Assembly: GCA_021166815.1 (NCBI GenBank)
Contig: JAJPEO010000230.1
Location: forward strand, 1-16,102
Source: Nocardioides sp.
GTDB lineage: Bacteria; Actinomycetota; Actinomycetes; Propionibacteriales; Nocardioidaceae
Length of the DNA stretch: 16,102 nt
Reading direction: 5' to 3'
Of the stretch, positions 1 to 6,188 are shown piece by piece. The notes below the pieces were generated by a model. It was not told the origin of the DNA, made no database searches, and saw nothing but the letters and a program-made list of their open reading frames with translations. The stretch's first letter is position 1, and the number at the start of each line of letters is the position of its first letter. A program made the translations under genes and the position numbers.

Positions 1-454
1 CGTGGGCGAGCACGGCTGCCTGGTGCGGCGTACGGGGCTCGTCGGCCGGCACCTCCTCGAAGCCGCGCCGGGCGTAGAAGGGCGCGTTCCAGGGGAGGTC
101 GGCGTACGTCGTGAGCGTCACCTGGCCGTGGCCCAGCACCGACAGGCGGTCGCACACGGCCTCGAGCAGGGCAGTGCCGATGCCCGAACGTCCGTGCTCC
201 GGGAGGACCGAGAGCTGCTCGAGGTGGGCGTGGCCCTCCCTGAACACGACGTGGGCGAAGCCGACGGGCGGGTCGCCGGCGACCAGGACGAACCCGTCGG
301 CCGCACGTTCGTGGCCGCTCGGGGACGGAGCCACCAGCGCGCTCCCGGACAGGTCGCCCAGGGCCTCCTCGAAGACGGCCACACCGGAGTCCTCGATCGC
401 CGCCAGCCCAGCCAGGTCGCGCTCACGGGCGGGACGGACCACGGGCACGGGCAT
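1..454 (-). CDS. GNAT-family N-acetyltransferase, C-terminus cut off by the window edge
   Basis: The minus-strand frame is open from ATG at 454 to the left edge, giving 151 residues with no stop, so the gene is partial at its C-terminus. It begins [20 protein letters not shown], typical of acetyltransferases. The acetyl-CoA binding motif A is clear: a beta strand [11 protein letters not shown] followed by [11 protein letters not shown], which fits the Q/R-x-x-G-x-G/A loop at about residues 89-95. A later [10 protein letters not shown] stretch matches the usual end of the GNAT core. The family moves an acetyl group from acetyl-CoA to an amine; the substrate cannot be told here. The gene diverges from nucS across 45 bases. 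The hexamer TAGGGT lies exactly 7 bases before the ATG, which suggests a leaderless transcript. The purine run GGGTGAGG in the same place could instead act as a ribosome binding site. The fold is confident; the role is unknown. Confidence 0.85.
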   Translation of the reverse strand, partial: MPVPVVRPARERDLAGLAAIEDSGVAVFEEALGDLSGSALVAPSPSGHERAADGFVLVAGDPPVGFAHVVFREGHAHLEQLSVLPEHGRSGIGTALLEAVCDRLSVLGHGQVTLTTYADLPWNAPFYARRGFEEVPADEPRTPHQAAVLAH

Positions 455-461
455 GGGCCTC

Positions 462-467
462 ACCCTA
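462..467 (-). promoter_or_regulatory. Probable -10 element (TAGGGT) of the GNAT gene
   Basis: TAGGGT on the minus strand fits TANNNT and is followed by exactly 7 bases and then the ATG at 454. Transcription would then start at or next to the start codon. No convincing -35 is visible, which is common in actinobacterial promoters. Confidence 0.45.
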
Positions 468-486
468 TGCGGCCCTCGCGCCGGGG

Positions 487-492
487 TAGGTT
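487..492 (+). promoter_or_regulatory. Probable -10 element (TAGGTT) of nucS
   Basis: TAGGTT lies exactly 7 bases before the GTG start at 500. There is no Shine-Dalgarno-like sequence between them, so the nucS mRNA is probably leaderless. The element sits 20 bases from the -10 of the divergent GNAT gene, so the two promoters must overlap. Confidence 0.5.
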
Positions 493-499
493 CACTGCC

Positions 500-1186
500 G
501 TGAGACTCGTCGTTGCCACCTGCCAGGTCGACTACGCCGGACGGCTGACCGCCCACCTGCCCATGGCCACCCGGGTCCTCATGCTCAAGGGGGACGGCTC
601 GGTGCTGATCCACTCCGACGGCGGCTCCTACAAGCCGCTCAACTGGATGTCTCCCCCCTGCACCGTGCGCGAGCGCACCACCGACGACGGCCGCACCGAG
701 TGGGTCGTCACCGCCGCCAAGACCGACGACACCCTGCGCATCCTCATCGACGAGGTGCACCACGACACCTCCCACGACCTGGGCTTCGACCCGGGCCTGC
801 AGAAGGACGGCGTCGAGAAGCACCTCCAAGAGCTGCTGGCCGAGCACCCCGCCACGCTCTCCGAGGGCCTGACCCTGGTGCGCCGCGAGTTCCCCACCGC
901 CATCGGGCCGGTCGACCTCATGTGCCGCGACACCGACGGTCTCTCGGTCGCGGTGGAGATCAAGCGCCGCGGCGAGATCGACGGCGTCGAGCAGCTCACC
1001 CGCTACCTCGAGCTCCTCAACCGCGACCCCCTGCTGACCACCAAGGGCCCGGTGCGCGGCATCTTCGCCGCCCAGGAGATCAAGCCGCAGGCCCGCGTGC
1101 TCGCCACCGACCGCGGCATCGCCTGCGCGACGGTCGACTACGACGCCCTGCGCGGCATGGACGACGCCGAGCACCGGCTCTTCTGA
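500..1186 (+). CDS. nucS: NucS/EndoMS mismatch-specific endonuclease
   Basis: This 228-residue protein has the length and sequence of actinobacterial NucS, from [20 protein letters not shown] and [10 protein letters not shown] near the N-terminus to the C-terminal nuclease domain. NucS/EndoMS replaces MutS-MutL in many actinobacteria and archaea and cuts both strands at certain mismatches, keeping mutation rates low. The PD-(D/E)xK catalytic set is intact: Asp139 in GPVDLM, then Glu153 and Lys155 in VAVEIKRR, followed by the conserved [19 protein letters not shown] helix region. GTG at 500 is chosen because homology begins there; the frame stays open upstream only because it reads antisense through the GNAT gene. 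No ribosome binding site is visible, which fits a leaderless message. Its TGA overlaps the ATG of the next gene by one base, so the two are very likely co-translated. The identification is secure. Confidence 0.96.
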   Translation: MRLVVATCQVDYAGRLTAHLPMATRVLMLKGDGSVLIHSDGGSYKPLNWMSPPCTVRERTTDDGRTEWVVTAAKTDDTLRILIDEVHHDTSHDLGFDPGLQKDGVEKHLQELLAEHPATLSEGLTLVRREFPTAIGPVDLMCRDTDGLSVAVEIKRRGEIDGVEQLTRYLELLNRDPLLTTKGPVRGIFAAQEIKPQARVLATDRGIACATVDYDALRGMDDAEHRLF

Positions 1187-1626
1187 TGGCCCGCATCCAC
1201 CACATCGCGACGTGGTCCGACTGGGAGCAGGCCCGGCGCACGGGCACGTACACCACCTCCACCGCCGGTCGCACCCTGGCCGAGGAGGGCTTCATCCACG
1301 CCTGCCGCCGCGAGCAGGTCCAGGACGTCTTCGACCGCTACTACGCCGGGGGGCGCGAGCCGCTGGTGCTGCTCACCATCGACCCCGAGCGCCTCACCTC
1401 TGAGGTGCGGGAGGAGGCCGTGGGGGCGGAGACCTACCCCCACATCCACGGCCCCCTCAACCGCTCGGCCGTCGTCGGCGTCGAGCCGCTCAACCGCCAC
1501 GGGGGCACCGACTCGTTCCTGATGACCTTCATCAAGCTGATGGCACGACGCATGGCGATCGCCACCGTCGTGATGGTGGCCATCGCCGTGGTGCTCGTCG
1601 CGGCCTCGATGGCCATGGACCGCTAG
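1186..1626 (+). CDS. DUF952 protein with a C-terminal membrane anchor
   Basis: This 146-residue protein starts at the ATG that overlaps the nucS TGA (TGATG). Residues 1-105 match the DUF952 family: IHHIATWSDWEQA at the N-terminus, EEGFIHAC at 34-40, and YPHIHGPLN at 84-92. From memory, DUF952 has been grouped with the ADP-ribosyltransferase-like fold, which would suggest a NAD- or nucleotide-related activity, but no function is established. After the domain comes a linker (RHGGTDSFLMTFIKLMARR) and one hydrophobic segment at about 123-142, close to the C-terminus. It should therefore be tail-anchored with the DUF952 domain in the cytoplasm. This tail is not part of the basic family domain. No independent ribosome binding site is seen, so translation probably depends on nucS. 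The gene ends within a CTAG shared with the stop of the convergent gene. The family call is good; the function is unknown. Confidence 0.85.
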   Translation: MARIHHIATWSDWEQARRTGTYTTSTAGRTLAEEGFIHACRREQVQDVFDRYYAGGREPLVLLTIDPERLTSEVREEAVGAETYPHIHGPLNRSAVVGVEPLNRHGGTDSFLMTFIKLMARRMAIATVVMVAIAVVLVAASMAMDR

Positions 1627-2018
1627 ACCGGCTCCCCCGCCCACGACCGCAGGGCCCACCCGTCGGCGTCGACGTCGACCCGGGCCACCTCGCCGGGCGC
1701 GAGCGCGCGCGGCGGCAGGGGCTGCACGGCCTTGGACAGCGAGGCGTCGATCACCTCGCCCCCGGCGACCACCACGACCGACTCGCCGCGGTAGGAGTCG
1801 GCCAGGGTCGAGAGCACCCCGACCAGCGCCTCGGCGTCGACGAGGTCGGCGCGGACCTCCATCCGCCCGGCGGTCAGGGCCTCCGCGAGGTCCGCCGTCG
1901 CTCCCGCGGGGTCACCGACCAGGGCCGCGACCCGCTCCCTGCGCAGGTGCGCCTCGGCCTGCCCCGACGGCCCCTCGGCGACCAGGAAGAAGCGGGCAGC
2001 ACACTGCAGGTCACCCAT
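1623..2018 (-). CDS. Small protein resembling a degenerate histidine phosphatase, coupled to D-amino-acid oxidase
   Basis: This 131-residue soluble protein starts at ATG 2018. That codon lies inside the end of the upstream oxidase gene, in an 8-base overlap ATGGGTGA, so it is probably translated by coupling. I do not recognise an exact family. Two stretches resemble the histidine phosphatase (phosphoglycerate mutase-like) fold. RFFLVAEG at about 9-16 looks like the strand that normally ends in LVRHG. LADSYRGESVVVVAGGEVID in the second half looks like the strand that normally carries SHGG. In both places the catalytic histidine is absent (RHG to AEG, SHGG to AGGE), and the middle of the fold is much shorter than in the roughly 200-residue family. 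If the match is right, the protein is enzymatically dead and may bind a ligand or a partner. The alternative is an unrelated alpha/beta protein. The reading frame itself is well supported by its overlap with the oxidase and its position between two good genes. Confidence 0.75.
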   Translation of the reverse strand: MGDLQCAARFFLVAEGPSGQAEAHLRRERVAALVGDPAGATADLAEALTAGRMEVRADLVDAEALVGVLSTLADSYRGESVVVVAGGEVIDASLSKAVQPLPPRALAPGEVARVDVDADGWALRSWAGEPV

Positions 2019-2925
2019 CGGCCAGCCCCACGACGTCCTCGGCACAGCCCCACGCCACGGTCACCCCGCAGCCACCGTGCCCGTAGCAGTGGATGACGTC
2101 GCCCTGCCGCTCCAGCCGCACCTCCGGTCGGCCCGGACGCAGCCCGACGCGGTGGCGCAGCACCTTCGCACGGGCGAGCTCGGGCACCAGGCGCGTCGCC
2201 CTGCGGAGCACGTCGGCCGCCACCGCGGGGTCGGGCGTACGGCTCCACTCCCCCGGCTCCGCGGTGCCCCCGACGACGACGTCACGGCTGCGCGGGATGA
2301 CGTAGGTCGGCCCCTCGGACTCCACCGTCCAACGATCGAGGCCGAGCTGCTCGACGACCACCACCTGCCCGCGGACCGGGTGCACGGAGGGGTCGGCGCC
2401 GAGGTGCTTGGCGCCGAGCCCGCCGGCGTTGACGACGAGCACCCCCTCGGGCTCCGGCAGCGAGGAGAGGTTCATCCGCGTGAGGGTGCCCCCGAGGTCC
2501 TCGACCCGTCGCGCCAGCCACCGCAGGTGCTGCGGCATCTCGACGACCGGCAGACGCATCGTCCACCCCGAGTCGTAGCCGGACGGCAGGCTCGTCTCCC
2601 GGTCCGGGCCGGCCCCGGGCGGCAGCGCCTGACGCCACCACAGGTCCGGCGCCTCGCCACGGAACACCTCGGTGCCCTCCCGCAGCACGACCCCGCTGGC
2701 CTCGTCGGCAGCGAGGTCGGCGAGGACGTCGTACGACCTGCGCGCCCAGCGCACGACGTGCTGCTGGGGCGCGGAGTAGGGCGACCAGATCGCCGCGGCC
2801 ACCGCGGACGTGGTCTCCAGGGGCAGCTCGCGGGCGAGCACGTCGACGCGGTAGCCGGCCTCGAGCAGGCGCACGGCGCTCGTCAGCCCGATGACACCCG
2901 CTCCGACCACGATGACGCGTCGCAT
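2011..2925 (-). CDS. FAD-dependent D-amino-acid oxidase
   Basis: This 304-residue protein carries the FAD-binding Rossmann start MRRVIVVGAGVIGLTSAVRL (GxGxxG at 8-13). It has the DAO-type AAIWSPY at 44-50, VVNAGGLGAKHLG at 164-176, and YVIPRSRDVVVGGTAE at 208-223. GLRPGRPEVRLE at 261-272 contains the arginine that in this family binds the substrate carboxylate (R263 or nearby). HCYGHGGCGVTVAWG near the C-terminus closes the FAD site. Enzymes of this family oxidise D-amino acids to 2-oxo acids with release of ammonia and hydrogen peroxide; glycine oxidases are close relatives, so the exact substrate is not certain. There is no signal peptide. The gene lies 37 bases after meaA on the same strand and overlaps the following small gene by 8 bases. 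A weak CACACT hexamer 7 bases before the ATG could be a promoter of its own. No clear ribosome binding site is seen. Confidence 0.93.
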   Translation of the reverse strand: MRRVIVVGAGVIGLTSAVRLLEAGYRVDVLARELPLETTSAVAAAIWSPYSAPQQHVVRWARRSYDVLADLAADEASGVVLREGTEVFRGEAPDLWWRQALPPGAGPDRETSLPSGYDSGWTMRLPVVEMPQHLRWLARRVEDLGGTLTRMNLSSLPEPEGVLVVNAGGLGAKHLGADPSVHPVRGQVVVVEQLGLDRWTVESEGPTYVIPRSRDVVVGGTAEPGEWSRTPDPAVAADVLRRATRLVPELARAKVLRHRVGLRPGRPEVRLERQGDVIHCYGHGGCGVTVAWGCAEDVVGLADG

Positions 2926-2962
2926 GCGGTCGAGTGTGCCACCCTCGCGGCGGGCGGAGGAC

Positions 2963-4996
2963 TCAGTCCAGGCCGTTGGCCTTGCGGATCACGTCGACGA
3001 AGCCGTCCATGATCGCGGTGAGGCCGAAGTCCTTCGGGGTGTAGACCGCGGCCACGCCCTGCTCGATCAGCGCCTTGGCGTCGGAGCCGGGGATGATGCC
3101 GCCGACGATGACCGGCAGGTCTCCCAGCCCGGCCTCGCGCAGGCCCTCGAGCACGTCGGGCACCAGCTCCATGTGCGAGCCGGAGAGGATCGACAGGCCG
3201 ACCAGGTGCACGTCCTCGGCCACGGCAGCGGCGACGATCTGCTGCGGCGTCAGTCGGATGCCCTGGTAGATGACCTCGAAGCCCGCGTCACGGGCGCGTA
3301 CGGCCACCTGCTCGGCGCCGTTGGAGTGGCCGTCGAGCCCCGGCTTGCCGACCAGCACGCGCAGACGGCCGCCCAGCTCCTCACCGGTGGCCTTCACCCG
3401 CTCGCGCACGGCGGTCAGCTCGGCGCCGGCCTCCACGACACCCACGGCGCCGGTGACGCCGGTGGGGGCGCGGAACTCGCCGAAGACCTCGCGCAGGGTC
3501 CCGGCCCACTCCCCCGTGGTGGCGCCGGCACGAGCCGCGCGCAGGGTGGCCTGCATGAGGTTCTCGTCGGTCTTCGCGGCTGCGGCGAGGGCGGCCAGGG
3601 CCTCGGCGACCTCGGTCTCGTCGCGCTGCGCCTTCCACGCCTCGACGCTGGCCAGCGCGGCCCGCTCGGCCTCCGGGTCCGCGGTCTGGATCGCCGCGTC
3701 CAGGTCGGCGGTCAGCGGCGAGGGCTCGGTGGTCTCGAACTTGTTGACGCCGACGATGATCTCCTCGCCGGACTCGATGCGGGCCCGTCGCGCCGCGTGG
3801 GCGGAGACGAGGTTCTCCTTCATGTAGCCCGACTCGACGGCAGCGATCGCGCCGCCCAGGGCCTGCACCCGGTCGATCTCCTCCTTCGCGCCGGCGACGA
3901 GCTCGGCGACCTTGGCCTCGATGACGGTGGACCCGGTGAAGATGTCGTCGTACTCGAGCAGGTCGGACTCGAACGCGAGCACCTGCTGCAGGCGCAGCGA
4001 CCACTGCTGGTCCCACGGGCGGGGCAGGCCGAGCGCCTCGTTCCACGCCGGCAGCTGGACCGCGCGGGCGCGGGCGTCCTTGGAGAGCGTGACGGCCAGC
4101 ATCTCGAGCACGATGCGCTGGACGTTGTTCTCCGGCTGGGCCTCGGTCAGGCCGAGGGAGTTGACCTGGACGCCGTAGCGGAAGCGGCGCATCTTGGGGT
4201 CGGTCACACCGTAGCGGTCACGGGTGATCTCGTCCCACAGCTCGACGAAGGCGCGCATCTTGCACATCTCCTCGACGAACCGCACGCCGGCGTTGACGAA
4301 GAAGGAGATGCGCCCGACGACCTTCTCGAAGTCGTCCTCGGAGACCTGGCCGGACGCCTTCACCTGGTCGAGCACGGCGATCGCGGTGGACATCGCGTAC
4401 GCGATCTCCTGCACCGGGGTCGCGCCGGCCTCCTGCAGGTGGTAGCTGCAGATGTTGATCGGGTTCCACTTGGGGATCTCGTGGACCGTGTACGCGATCA
4501 TGTCGGCGATCAGCCGCAGGGAGTGCTCGGGCGGGAACACGTAGGTCCCGCGCGAGAGGTACTCCTTGATGATGTCGTTCTGGGTGGTGCCCGCGAGCTG
4601 CGCGGCGACCTCGCTCGGGGCCAGGTCGGGGTTCTGCTCCTCGGCTGCGACCTGGTACATCGCGAGCAGCCACATCGCCGTCGCGTTGATCGTCATGGAG
4701 GTGTTCATCTCCGTGAGCGGGATCTGGTCGAACAGCTTGCGCATCTCGCCCAGGTGCGGGACGGGCACGCCGACCTTGCCGACCTCGCCCTTGCTCAGCG
4801 GGCTGTCGGGGTCGTAGCCGGTCTGCGTCGGCAGGTCGAAGGCCACGCTCAGGCCGGTCTGGCCCTTGGCCAGGTTGGTGCGGTACAGCGCGTTGGACGC
4901 CTCGGCCGTCGAGTGGCCGGCGTACGTGCGCATCACCCAGGGGCGGTCCTTGGCGGGGCGGGCTGGAACGGCCGCAGCGTGGTCCTTCTCAGTCAT
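2963..4996 (-). CDS. meaA: MeaA-type adenosylcobalamin-dependent acyl-CoA mutase, probably ethylmalonyl-CoA mutase
   Basis: This 677-residue protein contains both parts of a B12 mutase in one chain. Residues 25-510 form the TIM-barrel catalytic domain: MRTYAGHSTAEASN, GLSVAFDLPTQTGYD, NTSMTINATAMWLLAMYQ, and CSYHLQEAGATP with the active-site histidine. Residues 545-677 form the cobalamin-binding domain, with the DxHxxG motif as Asp555-x-His557-x-x-Gly560, where His557 would ligate cobalt. It also has an SIL at about 602 and a GG at about 632. It reads closest to the Streptomyces MeaA / ethylmalonyl-CoA mutase group rather than to methylmalonyl-CoA mutase, which is a two-subunit enzyme in many actinobacteria. 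Ethylmalonyl-CoA mutase converts ethylmalonyl-CoA to methylsuccinyl-CoA when cells grow on acetate or other C2 units. Its partner enzymes, such as crotonyl-CoA carboxylase/reductase, are not in this window. A TACCCT hexamer exactly 7 bases before the ATG and no good ribosome binding site suggest a leaderless mRNA. Confidence 0.93.
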   Translation of the reverse strand: MTEKDHAAAVPARPAKDRPWVMRTYAGHSTAEASNALYRTNLAKGQTGLSVAFDLPTQTGYDPDSPLSKGEVGKVGVPVPHLGEMRKLFDQIPLTEMNTSMTINATAMWLLAMYQVAAEEQNPDLAPSEVAAQLAGTTQNDIIKEYLSRGTYVFPPEHSLRLIADMIAYTVHEIPKWNPINICSYHLQEAGATPVQEIAYAMSTAIAVLDQVKASGQVSEDDFEKVVGRISFFVNAGVRFVEEMCKMRAFVELWDEITRDRYGVTDPKMRRFRYGVQVNSLGLTEAQPENNVQRIVLEMLAVTLSKDARARAVQLPAWNEALGLPRPWDQQWSLRLQQVLAFESDLLEYDDIFTGSTVIEAKVAELVAGAKEEIDRVQALGGAIAAVESGYMKENLVSAHAARRARIESGEEIIVGVNKFETTEPSPLTADLDAAIQTADPEAERAALASVEAWKAQRDETEVAEALAALAAAAKTDENLMQATLRAARAGATTGEWAGTLREVFGEFRAPTGVTGAVGVVEAGAELTAVRERVKATGEELGGRLRVLVGKPGLDGHSNGAEQVAVRARDAGFEVIYQGIRLTPQQIVAAAVAEDVHLVGLSILSGSHMELVPDVLEGLREAGLGDLPVIVGGIIPGSDAKALIEQGVAAVYTPKDFGLTAIMDGFVDVIRKANGLD

Positions 4997-5003
4997 GGTG
5001 CTC

Positions 5004-5009
5004 AGGGTA
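5004..5009 (-). promoter_or_regulatory. Probable -10 element (TACCCT) of meaA
   Basis: TACCCT on the minus strand fits TANNNT and stands exactly 7 bases before the meaA ATG, the same spacing seen at nucS, the GNAT gene and the adenosyltransferase. Only CCTGAGCACC precedes the ATG, so a ribosome binding site is poor. A promoter here would let meaA be expressed apart from the STAS gene upstream. Confidence 0.45.
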
Positions 5010-5070
5010 AGGCGACGTTAACCCCGGTGGCAGGGGCTGGACGTGTGACACCTGCCTCAGCCCTGGCGTC

Positions 5071-5084
5071 GTGCGGCCCCGCAC
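5071..5084 (-). terminator. Short GC hairpin just after the STAS gene
   Basis: GTGCGGCCCCGCAC is an inverted repeat (5-bp stem GTGCG/CGCAC with a 4-base loop) that begins 5 bases after the STAS stop. There is no T-rich tail. It may slow or stop transcription before meaA or protect the 3' end; at this length in GC-rich DNA it could also be chance. Confidence 0.25.
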
Positions 5085-5088
5085 CCGC

Positions 5089-5397
5089 TCACGCGGTGGC
5101 CGCGACCCTCTCGACGTCGACGGCGTGGGCGAGCCGCGAGAGGTGGAGCATCCGTCGCACGCTCGGCGCCGGGTTGCGCAGCACCAGCTGGTGACCGGTC
5201 AGCCACGCGTGGCGCGTCGCCACGGCGAGCAGCCGCAAGGCGATGACGTCGATGACGGGCACGTCGCTGATGTCGAGGATCACCCCGTCAGGGTGGATCT
5301 CCATGTGCCGGTAGATGGCGTAGCGAGCCTCGGAGGTGCAGCGACCGTCGAAGGCGCCCGAGAACACGAGCACTGGCCCGTCGATCCTGATGTCCAT
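5089..5397 (-). CDS. STAS-domain protein (anti-sigma factor antagonist-like) without a phospho-acceptor serine
   Basis: This 102-residue protein is a single STAS domain: MDIRIDGPVLVFSGAFDGRC, then the core strand GVILDISDVPVIDVIALRLL at 38-57, then LVLRNPAPSVRRMLHLSRLA. The ATG at 5397 is chosen because a strong GGAGGAG stands 5 bases before it; the frame is open further upstream but without family sequence. STAS proteins such as SpoIIAA bind anti-sigma kinases and are switched off when a serine in a D-S-S-G motif is phosphorylated. Here that segment is D50-V51-I52-A53, so the phospho-acceptor is missing. It may be constitutively active, may be regulated in another way, or may act in a non-sigma pathway. 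No anti-sigma kinase or sigma factor gene is near. It lies upstream of meaA on the same strand, 92 bases apart, and diverges from the adenosyltransferase gene. Confidence 0.85.
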   Translation of the reverse strand: MDIRIDGPVLVFSGAFDGRCTSEARYAIYRHMEIHPDGVILDISDVPVIDVIALRLLAVATRHAWLTGHQLVLRNPAPSVRRMLHLSRLAHAVDVERVAATA

Positions 5398-5411
5398 GCT
5401 GTCTCCTCCAT

Positions 5412-5429
5412 CGGTGTCCCCCGACACCG
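5412..5429 (-). promoter_or_regulatory. Leader hairpin next to the STAS ribosome binding site
   Basis: CGGTGTC and GACACCG form a perfect 7-bp stem with a 4-base loop. On the mRNA the hairpin ends 2 bases before the GGAGGAG ribosome binding site at 5403-5409. It could affect access of the ribosome or mRNA stability. I have no independent evidence of function. Confidence 0.35.
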
Positions 5430-5519
5430 CCGCAAGTGACCGATGCCACTCACTATGACCCCCATGCCCCCAGTTTGGTTGCCTCGGGACCACCACCTTT
5501 TGAGGCGTTCTCGTCAAGA

Positions 5520-5536
5520 TGTCCGAAGTTCGGACA
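5520..5536. promoter_or_regulatory. Perfect 17-bp dyad (TGTCCGAAGTTCGGACA), candidate operator
   Basis: TGTCCGAA-G-TTCGGACA is an exact 8-1-8 inverted repeat in the 215-base gap between the divergent STAS and adenosyltransferase genes. It lies 77 bases before the adenosyltransferase ATG and 123 bases before the STAS ATG. The surrounding DNA is less GC-rich than the genes. It looks like a site for a dimeric repressor or activator. It does not match the actinobacterial LexA box (GAAC-N4-GTTC) or a CRP site, and I cannot name the protein that binds it. Confidence 0.5.
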
Positions 5537-5599
5537 CACTTCGCCATTTCGTCCGCATGTGGCCATGCAGCCGAGACCGTGCCGAAGATCCTGCGGCAG

Positions 5600-5605
5600 T
5601 AGGCT
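5600..5605 (+). promoter_or_regulatory. Probable -10 element (TAGGCT) of the adenosyltransferase gene
   Basis: TAGGCT fits TANNNT and is followed by exactly 7 bases and the ATG at 5613. There is no ribosome binding site between them. This again indicates a leaderless transcript. The dyad at 5520-5536 would lie about 75-93 bases upstream of such a start. Confidence 0.45.
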
Positions 5606-5612
5606 CGATGCC

Positions 5613-6188
5613 ATGGTCAACCTCACCCGCATCTACACCCGCACCGGCGACGCCGGCGAGACCCGTCTGGGCGACATGAGCAAGACGACGAAGACCGACC
5701 TGCGCCTGGAGGCGTACGCCACCACCGACGAGGCCAACGCCCACATCGGCGTTGCCGTGGCGGCCGGGGGGCTCGACGAGGACGTCGTCGCGGTGCTGAC
5801 GCGGATCCAGAACGACCTGTTCGACGTGGGCGCCGACTTCTCCACCCCCGTCGTGGCCGACCCCGCATACCCCCCGCTGCGCGTGGAGCAGGACTACGTC
5901 GACCGCCTCGAGCAGTGGTGCGACCACTACAACGAGGGCCTGGAGAACCTGCGCTCCTTCATCCTCAACGGGGGCACCCTGGCTGCCGCACACCTCCACG
6001 TCGCGCGCACGGTGGTCAGGCGAGCAGAGCGCGCCGGCTGGGCAGCATGGTCGGAGCACGCCGACACGATGAACAAGACCGCGCTGACCTACCTCAACCG
6101 GCTCTCGGACCTCCTGTTCATCCTCGCCCGCCACGCCAACCGCGAGCAGGGCGACGTGCTCTGGAAGCCCGGCGGCGAGCGGGACTGA
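5613..6188 (+). CDS. pduO: PduO-type cob(I)yrinic acid a,c-diamide / cob(I)alamin adenosyltransferase
   Basis: This 191-residue protein matches the PduO-type ATP:corrinoid adenosyltransferase family along its whole length. The ATP-binding N-terminus is TRIYTRTGDAGETRLGD at 5-21, followed by DLRLEAYATTDEANAHIG at 29-46. Later come FILNGG at 116-121, the ARTVVRRAER helix at 131-140 and YLNRLSDLLFILARHANRE at 160-178. The enzyme transfers the 5'-deoxyadenosyl group of ATP to cob(I)alamin, making adenosylcobalamin in the cytoplasm. That is the cofactor of the meaA mutase encoded 600 bases away on the other strand. The ATG at 5613 is chosen because family homology begins there. No ribosome binding site is present, in agreement with the promoter-like TAGGCT 7 bases upstream. 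Its TGA directly abuts the TGA of the convergent DUF2550 gene in a TGATCA palindrome. Confidence 0.95.
   Translation: MVNLTRIYTRTGDAGETRLGDMSKTTKTDLRLEAYATTDEANAHIGVAVAAGGLDEDVVAVLTRIQNDLFDVGADFSTPVVADPAYPPLRVEQDYVDRLEQWCDHYNEGLENLRSFILNGGTLAAAHLHVARTVVRRAERAGWAAWSEHADTMNKTALTYLNRLSDLLFILARHANREQGDVLWKPGGERD

Noticed and set aside
2..499. The 5' extension of the nucS frame, which stays open to the left edge.
   Set aside because: It lies antisense to the GNAT gene. NucS homology begins exactly at GTG 500, and a promoter-like hexamer is 7 bases before it.
5042..5052. GTGTGACAC-type short palindrome upstream of meaA.
   Set aside because: Four-base arms around one base are not meaningful in a window of this size.
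2891..5194. A 767-codon open frame on the plus strand opposite meaA.
   Set aside because: Long antisense frames arise from strong GC bias at third positions. The product is repetitive in Leu, Gly, Asp, Arg and His with no family resemblance, while the minus strand encodes a complete, conserved mutase.
5430..5448. AGTGACCGATGCCACT in the STAS leader as a second CRP-like site.
   Set aside because: Only 7 of 10 consensus positions match and the half-sites are poor, which is expected by chance.
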